DNA from: Loktanella sp.
GTDB taxonomy: Bacteria > Pseudomonadota > Alphaproteobacteria > Rhodobacterales > Rhodobacteraceae
Length of the DNA stretch: 64,000 bases
Assembly (NCBI GenBank): GCA_017390475.1
Contig: JAFPBO010000031.1
Location: 1-64,000 of the forward strand
Direction: 5' to 3'
Shown one piece after another: positions 9,101 through 17,134 of the stretch; positions within the stretch are counted from its first letter, which is position 1, and each line of letters opens with the position of its first letter. The position numbers were made by a program, and so were the translations under genes. The notes under the pieces were generated by a model. It was not told where the DNA came from, did no database searches, and saw nothing but the letters and a program-made list of their open reading frames with translations.

Positions 9101-9862
9101 CCCAAGGTCAAGGACAGTGCCATCCGCCCCCTCAGCCCGCCATATCATCGCCTCGACGGGTCTGCCGCTGCCGGTGTCCTGAAAAACAAAATTCTGTGCA
9201 AGCAGGGCGGTCGCCTCTTGTTCCGGTTCAGGCGTCAGCGGAGGGGGCGTGGCCGCGCTGACTTGCTGCAACGCCTCTGCCAGTTCCGCACCCGAATTGG
9301 TCTGGAACAGCATCCCGCCAGTCTGGTCAGTGATGCAGGATAAGGATTCCACCTCGACCTCGGTAAGCCCGAAGCCGACGACATGAGCGCGGATGTCGAT
9401 GCCTTCAGCAGCAAGGCCGGCAGCCAGTGCGCAAGGGTCACCTTCGCAGTTTTCCAACCCGTCAGTGACAAGGATGATATCCGCGGCCTCCGCCGCGGGC
9501 GGGATCTGGTCGCGCGCCATGGCCAGGCTGTCAGTCAGCGGCGTCATGCCGCGTGGCATCAGCGCGCGCAGGCGGCTTTCAAGCGATCCTGCTACCTCGC
9601 CCATCTGTGCGATTACTTCGATATCGGCGCAATCGCCGCGCCGGTTATGGCCGTAGGCGATGACGGACAAAGGTACCGCCGTGTCGCGACTGGTAAAATA
9701 ATCACCCATCACGTCGCGAGCGACCTCGATCCGGGTCAGATCGCCTTCTACACGGTTCCACATCGACCCCGAAGCGTCGAAAACAAGCACTGCAACGCGG
9801 TCCGCCATTGCAGGCGCGCCAGACAGCATCAAGGCAGTCAAGGCAGGGATCAGGCGGGTCAT
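6197..9862 (-). CDS. Large exported von Willebrand factor A domain protein
   Basis: A 1221-aa protein with a signal peptide (residues 1-20, ending PAMA). The VWA domain follows at once, at about residues 22-205. Its MIDAS metal site is complete: DASGS at 29-33, the threonine in RGMTPLTDS, and the aspartate in VTDGLENC. After the VWA domain come about 1000 residues of apparently beta-sandwich repeats (for example the stretches around EDHGALGLEGSW and PEDHGALEQDD) with scattered cysteine pairs. No C-terminal membrane anchor is seen. VWA domains usually bind protein or matrix ligands through a metal ion, so a scaffold or adhesion role is inferred. The start overlaps the stop of the upstream DUF3137-like gene (ATGA). 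Confidence 0.88.
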   Translation of the reverse strand: MTRLIPALTALMLSGAPAMADRVAVLVFDASGSMWNRVEGDLTRIEVARDVMGDYFTSRDTAVPLSVIAYGHNRRGDCADIEVIAQMGEVAGSLESRLRALMPRGMTPLTDSLAMARDQIPPAAEAADIILVTDGLENCEGDPCALAAGLAAEGIDIRAHVVGFGLTEVEVESLSCITDQTGGMLFQTNSGAELAEALQQVSAATPPPLTPEPEQEATALLAQNFVFQDTGSGRPVEAMIWRAEGADGTVLDLGVTEGRQQNLQGLSTELPLGDWLIIAEGAEGRAERQVSLSKCCGYIQVPFTGTEMVAAIPPLGQVQAGMRGRLPYQITHPGTGNLGGTPYTIIATGPEGVLTRDQVLSDDLITSRDPGQRAAAFNALPPGTYRLAVAVLRNSNYVIIDEQSFEVVENPVVSIVGPDHALPGERIALALDGGYAVNYAFGVSDADGRKIGNEAALYQGAGGNLSVTLAMPDREGVYDLVLRRSGHPDDRDTIITRRPITIGATVAATQGADTLPGVPATFRLPPEVPQSDVTWDAVPLDADMSPEAWAPMDTGPVISGTFEPGNWRVTAYAPGEVTLSADVAIFPGQVNDFTVRINTSAEEDHGALGLEGSWQVLAVAPRDAPAGAPTDPMVMVDVTVTSQDTRYGGSFTPTALMTGAPGSEAALDNVTEEEGYLFVTFSLPSVAPEPFVLALAPFSDGFSGTMASGANSVPVIFWPLSLPLPSVAMMQDQLYGPVPEDHGALEQDDTIVFACAEMVCSWTDPASGVTVPLPEGWGVTAPEFQSASATPTQTDMPSMSLFSPDGEELRLNPRMWIDSDGACYDTSDLGSLCHFNDADITTKLTASMIAPLIERGQPVTGAQTRPVSVSIAGADRSEMRQVGIILIEGEDAAYRDGQVHMSEMSAQDHPLGVGNTYDIRAETLFREYRNRNVTIMPGNTVQQVVLAPVYGFDEVSMDLPDDPIIAGSGGYFPVMLTAPEGFRGTISVHDTFDRDGPAIFSIDGARMMDGQDQVLPVPDQPGFYEVRFLDLNGEMFGATEFEAVAPDAGATEITVTPTGRTQFETGCFISAALTGPEGGDYRMIAPVTATANGQDLRNVTDSETPLEFEIISFGKTGQSTADLMLMARCDSITLDFATPQCRYFEGDGIVTRDCPAPVVFAPMQLADGGGFMADAIVQGATEAAQSETATPTDPSFIEITPENGMSTDQLLDLLMGPSNTE

Positions 9863-10953
9863 GTGATGTCTCCTAAAGGTAGCGAAAGGGCAGCGTTGAT
9901 ATAGCGGTTCAGAATGGCAAGGTCGGATGCAAAGGCCGGGATCAGCACGTCAGGGTCGAGCTTTTCCCAATAGGGCGGCGGTTCGAACGCGCCGTCGAAC
10001 ATCGACAAGGGTGTCAGCACGACCAGTTTACCGGGCAGGATCACCACCCAAGGCCGCAACCCTTCGCCTGCGGGCACTTCGGTCAGGGCATTTACGGCAC
10101 AGCGTGACTCGCGTTCCAGACCCGAGAACCCGTGGCGCAATGCGGGGGTGACGCGCGATATATCGCCAAAAACAGTGTAACGTGCGTCAAAATCGGCATC
10201 ACCGGTCGGGATCGGTTGCGAAACGTCGGTCAGCTTTTGCGCAGCCTTGGCGATGGCAGAGGCATCTTCCGACATGATCGTGGTAACGCTGTGTGATTGT
10301 GCTGTCTCGGGCAACGCGATTTCGACCATCACAAAGGTCAGACCATCGGCTTGCTTTTCTTTGAAATTGCGTTCGGCACCAAACATCAGGCCAATCCGGC
10401 TAATCGCGACCATCCGCCCGTCGCGCTGACCGGTCAGGTAAAGATCGACCGTGACCTTGCGGATCTGGTGAAACAGCGTCACCGCCATCAATCCATCACG
10501 TGTGACGACAGGATCGGGATCAACGGCAAAGCCCATCAGATGACGGGCCAAGGCATCCACGATCGCGGTTCTGGTGGCGGCGCGCGGTGCCTCGCGGGCT
10601 TTGCTGAAGAACAAGAGCAATGCAAAAAACGCCGCACCGGACGCCAGCGCCAGCCCCAGCAGCAAATTCCCCATCAGGCCCCAGCCCAGCGCTAACCCAG
10701 CCAAGGCCGCGCCGCCCGCAGCGATCTGCAAAAAACGCTCGGCGCGGGCGACATGCGCCGCGCGGTCCCGGTCCAGGGTGACCAGCACCGGTGCCAACTG
10801 CGCCTTAAGAACGTCATGATCCATGCCGGGCAAGGCCGCTACGACTGGGCGCGGCTGATAGGGCTGACCGAACTGCATGCCGCGTTCCAGCGCAGAATAG
10901 CGTCCAAGACCGCGGACAATGCTGAACCTTTCTGATGCCATCTGTGCGGTCAC
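9859..10953 (-). CDS. Membrane protein resembling the DUF3137 family
   Basis: A 364-aa protein with two closely spaced membrane helices at about residues 75-115 (GGAALAGLALGWGLMGNLLL, then GLALASGAAFFALLLFF). A soluble C-terminal domain of about 240 residues follows. Pattern features resembling DUF3137 are VMVEIALPE, the stretch GDADFDARYTVFGD, and a C-terminal strand pair around WVVILPGKLVVL ending in a helix (LAILNRYINAAL). This assignment is from recall of the family pattern and needs an HMM check. It sits between the polytopic membrane gene and the VWA gene, overlapping both by four bases, so all three are probably co-translated. Confidence 0.75.
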   Translation of the reverse strand: MTAQMASERFSIVRGLGRYSALERGMQFGQPYQPRPVVAALPGMDHDVLKAQLAPVLVTLDRDRAAHVARAERFLQIAAGGAALAGLALGWGLMGNLLLGLALASGAAFFALLLFFSKAREAPRAATRTAIVDALARHLMGFAVDPDPVVTRDGLMAVTLFHQIRKVTVDLYLTGQRDGRMVAISRIGLMFGAERNFKEKQADGLTFVMVEIALPETAQSHSVTTIMSEDASAIAKAAQKLTDVSQPIPTGDADFDARYTVFGDISRVTPALRHGFSGLERESRCAVNALTEVPAGEGLRPWVVILPGKLVVLTPLSMFDGAFEPPPYWEKLDPDVLIPAFASDLAILNRYINAALSLPLGDIT

Positions 10954-11951
10954 GCCTGCGCCTCGGGTGAGACCGGATCAGACATCCCGCGCGCGCCGCT
11001 GCGTCGCCCCGTCCAGGCCAAGGCCTTTTCACCGATCTTGCGGAATCTGCCGGATGCATTGGCCAGTTTCGCCTGCCACGCGGGATCAGGCACCTGCCCA
11101 TCGATCAGTTTGAAGTAAGCCTGCAAGATGCAGGCCAATGCAAAAGGTTCGATCAGGGCAGCCTTCAGCGCCCAAGCGAATAGCAGCGCGAAAACCACCG
11201 CCGCGGCGCCCGTTTCGCCCGGCAAAAGCCAGACGACAAGCCCCGCAGGCACCAGCATCAGCAGAAAGATCATAAAACTGACCAACCAGACAATCGCCGT
11301 GACCCAGGCCGCATTCACCAGCATCGGGCGCGCATTCTGCGCATAAAGCACCAGGGCGGTGCGGGACCCTTCAAACGGGTTTTCAGCGCGGGTGGCAAAA
11401 CAATAAGCCAGCATCACCTCGTCCAGCAGACCGACAGCCACCCGCAGATAGGCGCGTACGATCCCCATCAGCTTGTCCAGGCCGGGGATCGGCAGGATGG
11501 AAAACAGCCCTTGCAGCAAGCCAGTGACAGCGTTGATCACGCCTTTAACCAGTTGATCGACGCCAAACAGCACAGAGGCGGTGCCAAAACGCTCCGCTAC
11601 CATGGTCCGGGCATAGGCGATCTGCCCCTGACCCGCCGGAATGTCGCGGCCTTGCAGCAGTTCCACCATGACGGCGATATGGCCCGCCTTGACCATATAC
11701 AGGATATATTCCCGCAACAGATACAGCACCGCTGCCGTCAGCCCAAAACCGGCAAAAGCACCATAAAAACTATAGGCAAGCGCCGTATCCTGTTCCCAAA
11801 AGCCGCCGATCCCATAGCCGATACCTGCCCCGGTACCGGTTGCCAGCACGTAGGCCACAGCAATGCCGATATAAACAGCTAGACGAAAAACAACGAATGG
11901 CGCAGTCCGTCGCAGCAGAGATAGAGCGGTGGAAGTCTTGAAATCAGCCAT
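10950..11951 (-). CDS. Polytopic inner-membrane protein, first gene of the VWA operon
   Basis: A 333-aa integral membrane protein. Hydrophobic segments can be seen near residues 15-50 (FRLAVYIGIAVAYVL and the Gly-rich GTGAGIGYGIGG), 58-85, 130-150, and three more between 215 and 275 (AAWVTAIVWLVSFMIFLLML, then LVPAGLVVWLLP, then AAVVFALLFAWALKAALIEP). About six segments are likely. The C-terminal 50 residues are charged and probably cytoplasmic. It is the promoter-proximal gene of the operon, with a 16-bp palindrome 60 bases upstream and a LuxR-type regulator divergent from it. No family is recognised. Confidence 0.8.
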   Translation of the reverse strand: MADFKTSTALSLLRRTAPFVVFRLAVYIGIAVAYVLATGTGAGIGYGIGGFWEQDTALAYSFYGAFAGFGLTAAVLYLLREYILYMVKAGHIAVMVELLQGRDIPAGQGQIAYARTMVAERFGTASVLFGVDQLVKGVINAVTGLLQGLFSILPIPGLDKLMGIVRAYLRVAVGLLDEVMLAYCFATRAENPFEGSRTALVLYAQNARPMLVNAAWVTAIVWLVSFMIFLLMLVPAGLVVWLLPGETGAAAVVFALLFAWALKAALIEPFALACILQAYFKLIDGQVPDPAWQAKLANASGRFRKIGEKALAWTGRRSGARGMSDPVSPEAQA

Positions 11952-12010
11952 GGATCATCCTTTTCCCTAAGGTTAACGGCGCGAAACTACCGGCCATGCC
12001 CACAATAAAA

Positions 12011-12026
12011 ACTACCATCTGGTAGT
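12011..12026. promoter_or_regulatory. Perfect 16-bp palindrome, candidate LuxR-family operator
   Basis: ACTACCA, TC, TGGTAGT forms a perfect 7-2-7 inverted repeat. The half-sites resemble those of las/lux boxes (ACTACCAG...CTGGTAGT) but the centre is two bases shorter. It lies in the divergent region 60 bases upstream of the membrane-protein operon and 149 bases upstream of the LuxR gene. That the neighbouring regulator binds it is an inference. Confidence 0.6.
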
Positions 12027-12174
12027 GTTGGGCATGATTGTGAGCGCCATCCCTCAGGACTTTTCAAAACGGTCGGGACGACAGCATCGGCTGCGCCTGA
12101 CGTGCTAAATTGGTAGACGCAGAAAACGACCTGTGCCAATATCAGGAAACCCATAGATTTCAGAGGCAAAATGT

Positions 12175-12915
12175 TTGACTTGCCGCATCCTCGATGATTT
12201 TCTTGATGAGTTATCGCAGCTCCGGCCGTCGTCGCAGCAGACGCTGACTGATGGCATATGGGCGTTGACCACTGATCATTTTGCGCAAAACGGGTTCGAC
12301 AAGCTGATCCTGATCGATCAGCGGGCAGACCATATGATGCTGCTGTCCACACTGCCCGCCGACTGGGTCACCCGCTACCATGAAGAAGGCTATGCACAGA
12401 TTGATCCGTTTTTTAGCTATTGCGGCACCACATATCACCCGGTCAGCACAGGCGTTGCTTATGCCGACCAGCACCGCGGGCTGAACCAGGCACAACAGAA
12501 CCTGATCAGCGAAGCAGCAGAATTCGGGATCAAGGCCGGCTTTTCCTCCACGGTGAAACGATTGGGGCCGGATGGCTTTGCCGGGTGGAACATCGGATCG
12601 TCATTGTCCCGCAAAGAGGTGGACAGCCTGCGCCGCGATCGCGAGGCCGCATTGCGGCTGGCTGCACATCACGCCTATAATTGTCTTGCGCTGGAACAGA
12701 ACAACGCTTCGGGTGGCCCGCTGTCAAGCCGGGAACGGCAATGCCTGACGCTGCTGGCGCAGGGCCAACGAACCAAGGAAATCGCGCGCAGCCTGTCCCT
12801 GAGCGGGGCAGCGGTCGAGCTTTATACCAGAAACGCCCGGAGCAAATTGGGTGCAACCACACGCGAACAGGCCGTCGCGATTGCGATTGCCCGTGGCTTA
12901 TTGGGCGATGAATAG
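12175..12915 (+). CDS. LuxR-type quorum-sensing regulator (solo), TTG start
   Basis: A 246-aa LuxR-family transcription factor. Residues 15-165 look like an autoinducer-binding domain (DWVTRYHEEGYAQIDPFF carries the expected W, Y and D-P). Residues 183-245 are a GerE-type helix-turn-helix (LSSRERQCLTLLAQGQRTKE). The position of the later conserved tryptophan of AHL receptors appears not to be Trp (HPVSTGVAY), so the ligand may differ. The TTG at 12175 is chosen because AGAGG at 12162-12166 is eight bases away. An ATG at 12171 is in another frame and stops after eight codons. No luxI gene is in the window. It is divergent from the VWA operon. Confidence 0.85.
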   Translation: MTCRILDDFLDELSQLRPSSQQTLTDGIWALTTDHFAQNGFDKLILIDQRADHMMLLSTLPADWVTRYHEEGYAQIDPFFSYCGTTYHPVSTGVAYADQHRGLNQAQQNLISEAAEFGIKAGFSSTVKRLGPDGFAGWNIGSSLSRKEVDSLRRDREAALRLAAHHAYNCLALEQNNASGGPLSSRERQCLTLLAQGQRTKEIARSLSLSGAAVELYTRNARSKLGATTREQAVAIAIARGLLGDE

Positions 12916-13144
12916 GACGGCACCATTATCGCGCCATATCCGTTGACGAAAACAGGGTGATACAAGGATAAAGATCAGGTGGTTTGGGTGTCGCTTAGCC
13001 AGAGATGATCAAACATCGTTCACCGCTCGTTTCTCGAACCGTGGATCATGCCACTAGGTGAAAATCAATTGGTCCTGTGCCTAGATGTGTTCAATAGCAA
13101 CGCAGTCACAAACCAGCGCTGGGCCGAAAACGATCAAATTGATA

Positions 13145-15109
13145 TTACGCAGTGCGCTCCGCTTTTTCCAACATGATTGTGTGCTTTTCCTCGGCGCGCA
13201 CAGCGACCCAAAGCAGGTCTGCGGCGCTGTCATTGAGCGGAGTATATTCTAGCGGAAGTTCTTTCATGATGGACAGGATTTCAAAGTAGTCGAATTCCTT
13301 GCAGGCAAGCAAAAGCCGGTTCAACACCATGGTCAATTCTGCCATCGGAACGGATACTTCTGACGCGGTCATGATCCGCGCATGCTGGGTCGGTCCCGGA
13401 TGGTTTCCGATCAGCAATTCCTCATAGAGCTTCTCGCCCTTGCGCAGCCCGGTAACACAGATCGGAATATCGCCTTTTTGCGGATGAACCTCGTCCCGGT
13501 GATCAACGATATACGGGGTCAGTCCATGCATCTTGACCATGCTCAGCGCCAGATCAAGAATCTTCACCGGATCGCCCATATCCAGCACGAAAACATCGCC
13601 GCCTTTTGCCATTGCGCCAGCTTGGATCACCAGTTGCGCAGCTTCGGGGATCGTCATGAAATAGCGGTTGATATCACGGTGCGTGACCGTGATCGGGCCT
13701 CCATTTGCGATCTGTTCCTGAAACTTAGGAATGACCGAACCGGATGATCCCAACACATTCCCGAACCGCACCATGGAAAACACGGTTGACTTGCTTTGCT
13801 GGGCTTTAGCCTGGCAAATTAGCTCTGCCAGGCGCTTGCTGGCCCCCATGATATTCGTCGGGCGCACTGCTTTGTCTGTCGAAATCAGGATGAAATTCTC
13901 AACACCGCATTTTTCTGCAGCAGAGGATATTTCCAGCGTGCCAAAGACATTGTTGCGGATTCCTTCGACCACATTCTCTTCTACCAGTGGAACGTGCTTA
14001 TAGGCCGCCGCGTGATAGATTGTCTGTACACGGAAAGCCTTGATCACGACTTCCAGCCGCCGCCGGTGCTGGACAGATCCCAGCAAGGGAATGATCCGTG
14101 GCTTATGTGTCATCCGCGCGACGCTCGCTGTCAGCTCTGCTTCGATGGCGTAAAGTGCAAATTCCGACATTTCGAAAAGAACCAGCATTTCGGGTTCCTG
14201 GGTCAGGATTTGACGGCACAGCTCGCTACCGATCGACCCACCGGCGCCAGAGACCATGACGACCTTACCAGTGATATTCCGCCGTAGCAGCTCGGAGACA
14301 GGCTTGACCGGATCACGGCCCAGAAGATCTTCTGCCGAAACAGTCCGTAGCTCAGAGATCTTTGCCTTCCCACTGACGATGTCGGACATGCCGGGAATGG
14401 TTTTGAATTCGACCTGAAGAGACGCAGCCTCTGCCAGGACCCGCCGTTTACGCTCCCGCCCCATGCTTGGCGCTGCAAGCAACACGATCTCTGCGCCGGT
14501 CTTTGCGACGATTTGAGGAATCTGATCTGGGCAATGGACCTTGAGGCCACCGATGTTGAGATTGTGCAGCTTTTCGTCATCATCCACCAACGCGATCGGC
14601 AGATATTCCTTGCCATGTGTCAATGCGTTCAGCACCTGCAGCCCGGCCTCTCCTGCACCGAAGATGATGACAGGACGTTTGACCTGCGTGGACTGGTCCC
14701 GGAACAATTGGCGCACAACAAACCGGATTCCCCCCACTGACAAGAAAACAAAAACGGCATTGATAATCGGGGCCGACCGCGGGATCGGCGCAGCAAAAAT
14801 CAGGCTCGCAATGTAGATGGTCAAACCTGATGCCACCGCACCTTTGAGAACGGTGGCGAGGACGCCCCCGGTCAGATATCGTACCGAATTCCGATACAAT
14901 CCAAGCATGCTGAACACCGCCAAGGTGGCCGGGACCGACAACATCAGCGTCAGCCAAACCTCTGGCAACTGGAGCAGATGCAGACTTTCCGTACGGAGAT
15001 ACACGGCCGCAATGAAAGAAAATAATATCACACAGGCGTCGACCGTACGTTGCAGGGCAACCTTTTTCCCGCGACTCAAATTCGCAAATCGGGCAGCATA
15101 ATCAGCCAT
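13145..15109 (-). CDS. Membrane-bound nucleotide-sugar 4,6-dehydratase (CapD/WbpM/FlaA1 family)
   Basis: A 654-aa polysaccharide-biosynthesis protein. About four membrane helices occupy residues 20-125. A first Rossmann domain follows (VIIFGAGEAG near residue 147), then the catalytic SDR domain starting at VMVSGAGGSIGSELC near residue 287. The active site reads STDKAVRPTNIMGASKR, with Met in place of the usual SDR tyrosine and the lysine four residues later, as in WbpM/PglF-type UDP-GlcNAc 4,6-dehydratases. The substrate is therefore probably UDP-GlcNAc, at the cytoplasmic face, for surface glycan or glycoprotein synthesis. No glycosyltransferases are adjacent. The start at 15109 gives MADYAARFANLSRGKK. 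Confidence 0.9.
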   Translation of the reverse strand: MADYAARFANLSRGKKVALQRTVDACVILFSFIAAVYLRTESLHLLQLPEVWLTLMLSVPATLAVFSMLGLYRNSVRYLTGGVLATVLKGAVASGLTIYIASLIFAAPIPRSAPIINAVFVFLSVGGIRFVVRQLFRDQSTQVKRPVIIFGAGEAGLQVLNALTHGKEYLPIALVDDDEKLHNLNIGGLKVHCPDQIPQIVAKTGAEIVLLAAPSMGRERKRRVLAEAASLQVEFKTIPGMSDIVSGKAKISELRTVSAEDLLGRDPVKPVSELLRRNITGKVVMVSGAGGSIGSELCRQILTQEPEMLVLFEMSEFALYAIEAELTASVARMTHKPRIIPLLGSVQHRRRLEVVIKAFRVQTIYHAAAYKHVPLVEENVVEGIRNNVFGTLEISSAAEKCGVENFILISTDKAVRPTNIMGASKRLAELICQAKAQQSKSTVFSMVRFGNVLGSSGSVIPKFQEQIANGGPITVTHRDINRYFMTIPEAAQLVIQAGAMAKGGDVFVLDMGDPVKILDLALSMVKMHGLTPYIVDHRDEVHPQKGDIPICVTGLRKGEKLYEELLIGNHPGPTQHARIMTASEVSVPMAELTMVLNRLLLACKEFDYFEILSIMKELPLEYTPLNDSAADLLWVAVRAEEKHTIMLEKAERTA

Positions 15110-15684
15110 GACTCTTTACCTCACACATGGTCTTGTTGCCGCCATGCGGGCGGGGTCAGACCGCACAACAGACCTGAATGTTGAAAAAAACGGCAAAAAG
15201 GGTATCTGCGGCCGCCCTAAGGTTACATCCATGGTGACTAATGTTATCATAACGTGCATTTCAATCAATTTGCGCAAGCGTTTAACGCGGTTATGGACAA
15301 CAAACCAGCGGCGAACACCCGCTCTGGTTGACGGAGGTCCTTGGTTTGGAGTGCGGAAATTGTAATTTGCCAAATGATTGGACACCTACGCAACGAGATA
15401 GTCTGCGCAAATCACTGGCGTTACCGATAACGATGCAATCCGAACGTAACGTCAAACGCTGCGCAGTCAAGCTCAGTTTCAGGTTGCATAACGGTGATGA
15501 AGGCCCTAGCGATCACAGGCAACAGGCGATCATACGGCGCTTTTGCGCTAATTGGGCATGCCCATCCATGACTTATGTTCCCTTTTGACGTGCAAAAAAG
15601 GTAGGCACAATGTCAATCGTGAAACAGTACGCCCATGACGACAATCAATGAGGCAACGACAGGCCTAATGGGCGGAATAAGTTA
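15110..15684. other. 575-base intergenic region between the 4,6-dehydratase and the VanZ-like gene
   Basis: This divergent region must hold the promoters of both neighbours. It is visibly richer in A+T than the flanking genes. I see no convincing gene, riboswitch or strong hairpin. Short open frames here (for example 15328-15588) lack a good ribosome-binding site and coding-like composition. Confidence 0.5.
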
Positions 15685-16074
15685 ATGAAAAAGATCAATT
15701 TCAGTGACCCACGAAACGGAGCCGTCTTGACGATTGCCCTGGCAATTGTTGTGGGAATCGCAACATTGACCCCTTCTCAGACAATGCCATCCGCTCCCGG
15801 CAGTGATAAGCTGCACCATTTTGTAGCCTTCGCAGTATTGGCGTTTCCAATGTCCTATGCCCGGCCACGCATCGCCATTTGGGTCGTTATGGCTGCTACA
15901 GCTTATGGCGGCGCGATTGAGGTGATCCAACCGTCGGTCGGCCGCTATGGCGATGTCAGCGATGCTGCCGCAAATGCAGCGGGAGCTGCCTGCGGTGCGG
16001 TCCTGGGTTGTGCTGTTCACCGCCTGCGGGCATGGAAGCGTGGCCGTCAAGACCCGCGGCGGAACAACCAATAG
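15685..16074 (+). CDS. VanZ-like small membrane protein
   Basis: A 129-aa membrane protein with the VanZ-like pattern. A first helix (AVLTIALAIVVGIATL) is followed by GSDKLHHFVAFAVLAF, a middle helix, and then the conserved E-x-x-Q...R-x-G-D-x-x-D...A-N segment (IEVIQPSVGRYGDVSDAAANAAGA). VanZ-like proteins in Proteobacteria have no proven function; the name comes from teicoplanin resistance in Gram-positives. The ATG at 15685 follows GGAATAAG. It converges on the ugp operon with only four bases between stop codons. Confidence 0.82.
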   Translation: MKKINFSDPRNGAVLTIALAIVVGIATLTPSQTMPSAPGSDKLHHFVAFAVLAFPMSYARPRIAIWVVMAATAYGGAIEVIQPSVGRYGDVSDAAANAAGAACGAVLGCAVHRLRAWKRGRQDPRRNNQ

Positions 16075-16078
16075 GCCA

Positions 16079-17131
16079 TTACCCTACACGCAAACCGGTG
16101 GCCGAAGCGAAAGGGTGCAAGGCGGACAACGGCACGGATAGGTTGATGCGCGCGCCTTCCAGCACATTCGGCAACCCCTGTACCCGCATCGTGACCGGCT
16201 GACTACTGCCAGCGAGAGACACGTAAATATGGCTTTCAGAGCCGGCAGGTTCGAGCAGGACAACATCACCGGTCAACGACAGATGTGGTGCCTCAGGCGC
16301 ATTCAGCAAAAGGTCGTCAGGCCGCACGCCTATCAGATCGGTCCCTTGTGGCAGTCCCGACAAGCCTTGCGCGGCACCGGTATCCCGCAAATAGGCGACG
16401 TCCAACATGTTCATCGCCGGTGATCCGATGAAGCCCGCCACAAAGACGGAAGCCGGTTTGTTGAATACATCCATCGGCGTGCCAACCTGTTCGATCTTGC
16501 CGCCATTCAGCACCACTAGCCGGTCAGCCATGGTCAGCGCCTCCAGCTGGTCATGGGTGACATAAAGTGAGGTGGTTTTCAGCCGCTTTTGCAATTGCCG
16601 AATTTCCACCCGCATCTGCACGCGCAATTTAGCGTCGAGATTCGACAGAGGTTCATCAAACAAAAACGCCGCCGGTTCACGCACCAAGGCACGGCCCATC
16701 GCAACCCGCTGGCGTTGCCCACCGGACAGATTACGCGGTTTGCGATCCAGATATGCTGCGATTTCCAGCATCTCGGCCGCTTCATGAACGCGGCGATTAA
16801 TTTCATCTTTTGGAAATTTACGATTACGCAGCCCGTAAGCCAGATTATCGAATACCGTCATATGCGGGTAGAGCGCATAGTTCTGAAACACCATCGCAAT
16901 ATCGCGTTCTGCTGGTTCAAGATTATTCACCATCCGGTCGCCGATTTTCAGCGTGCCATCCGAAATTGTCTCCAGCCCCGCAACCATCCGCAGCAAAGTG
17001 GATTTGCCACAACCAGAAGGCCCAACCAGCACGATCATTTCGCCATCGGCGATATCCAGACTGATACCTGTCACCGCCTTGACGCCGCCTGCATAGACCT
17101 TGTGCAGGTCATCCATCACAATCGTCGCCAT
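16079..17131 (-). CDS. ugpC: Glycerol-3-phosphate ABC transporter ATP-binding protein UgpC
   Basis: A 350-aa ATPase of the MalK/UgpC type. Walker A is GPSGCGKST near residue 37, the signature is [15 protein letters not shown] near 135, Walker B is [13 protein letters not shown], and the switch histidine is in YVTHDQ. The C-terminal 110 residues form the TOBE/OB regulatory domain ([14 protein letters not shown]). It energises UgpAE for import of sn-glycerol-3-phosphate or glycerophosphodiesters. It is the last gene of ugpB-ugpA-ugpE-ugpC, three bases after ugpE. The exact substrate is inferred from the gene set. Confidence 0.92.
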   Translation of the reverse strand: MATIVMDDLHKVYAGGVKAVTGISLDIADGEMIVLVGPSGCGKSTLLRMVAGLETISDGTLKIGDRMVNNLEPAERDIAMVFQNYALYPHMTVFDNLAYGLRNRKFPKDEINRRVHEAAEMLEIAAYLDRKPRNLSGGQRQRVAMGRALVREPAAFLFDEPLSNLDAKLRVQMRVEIRQLQKRLKTTSLYVTHDQLEALTMADRLVVLNGGKIEQVGTPMDVFNKPASVFVAGFIGSPAMNMLDVAYLRDTGAAQGLSGLPQGTDLIGVRPDDLLLNAPEAPHLSLTGDVVLLEPAGSESHIYVSLAGSSQPVTMRVQGLPNVLEGARINLSVPLSALHPFASATGLRVG

Positions 17132-17134
17132 CGT

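Noticed and set aside
8273-9343. A 356-codon open frame on the + strand opposite the VWA gene
   Set aside because: The minus strand has the signal peptide, VWA motifs and operon spacing. The + frame has no recognisable features.
12957-12990. TTGACG with a GGATAA-like -10 at 17 bases in the luxR downstream spacer
   Set aside because: The -10 match is poor and no RNA or protein gene follows.
15328-15588. An 86-codon frame in the spacer before the VanZ-like gene
   Set aside because: It has a TTG start, no ribosome-binding site and no coding-like pattern.
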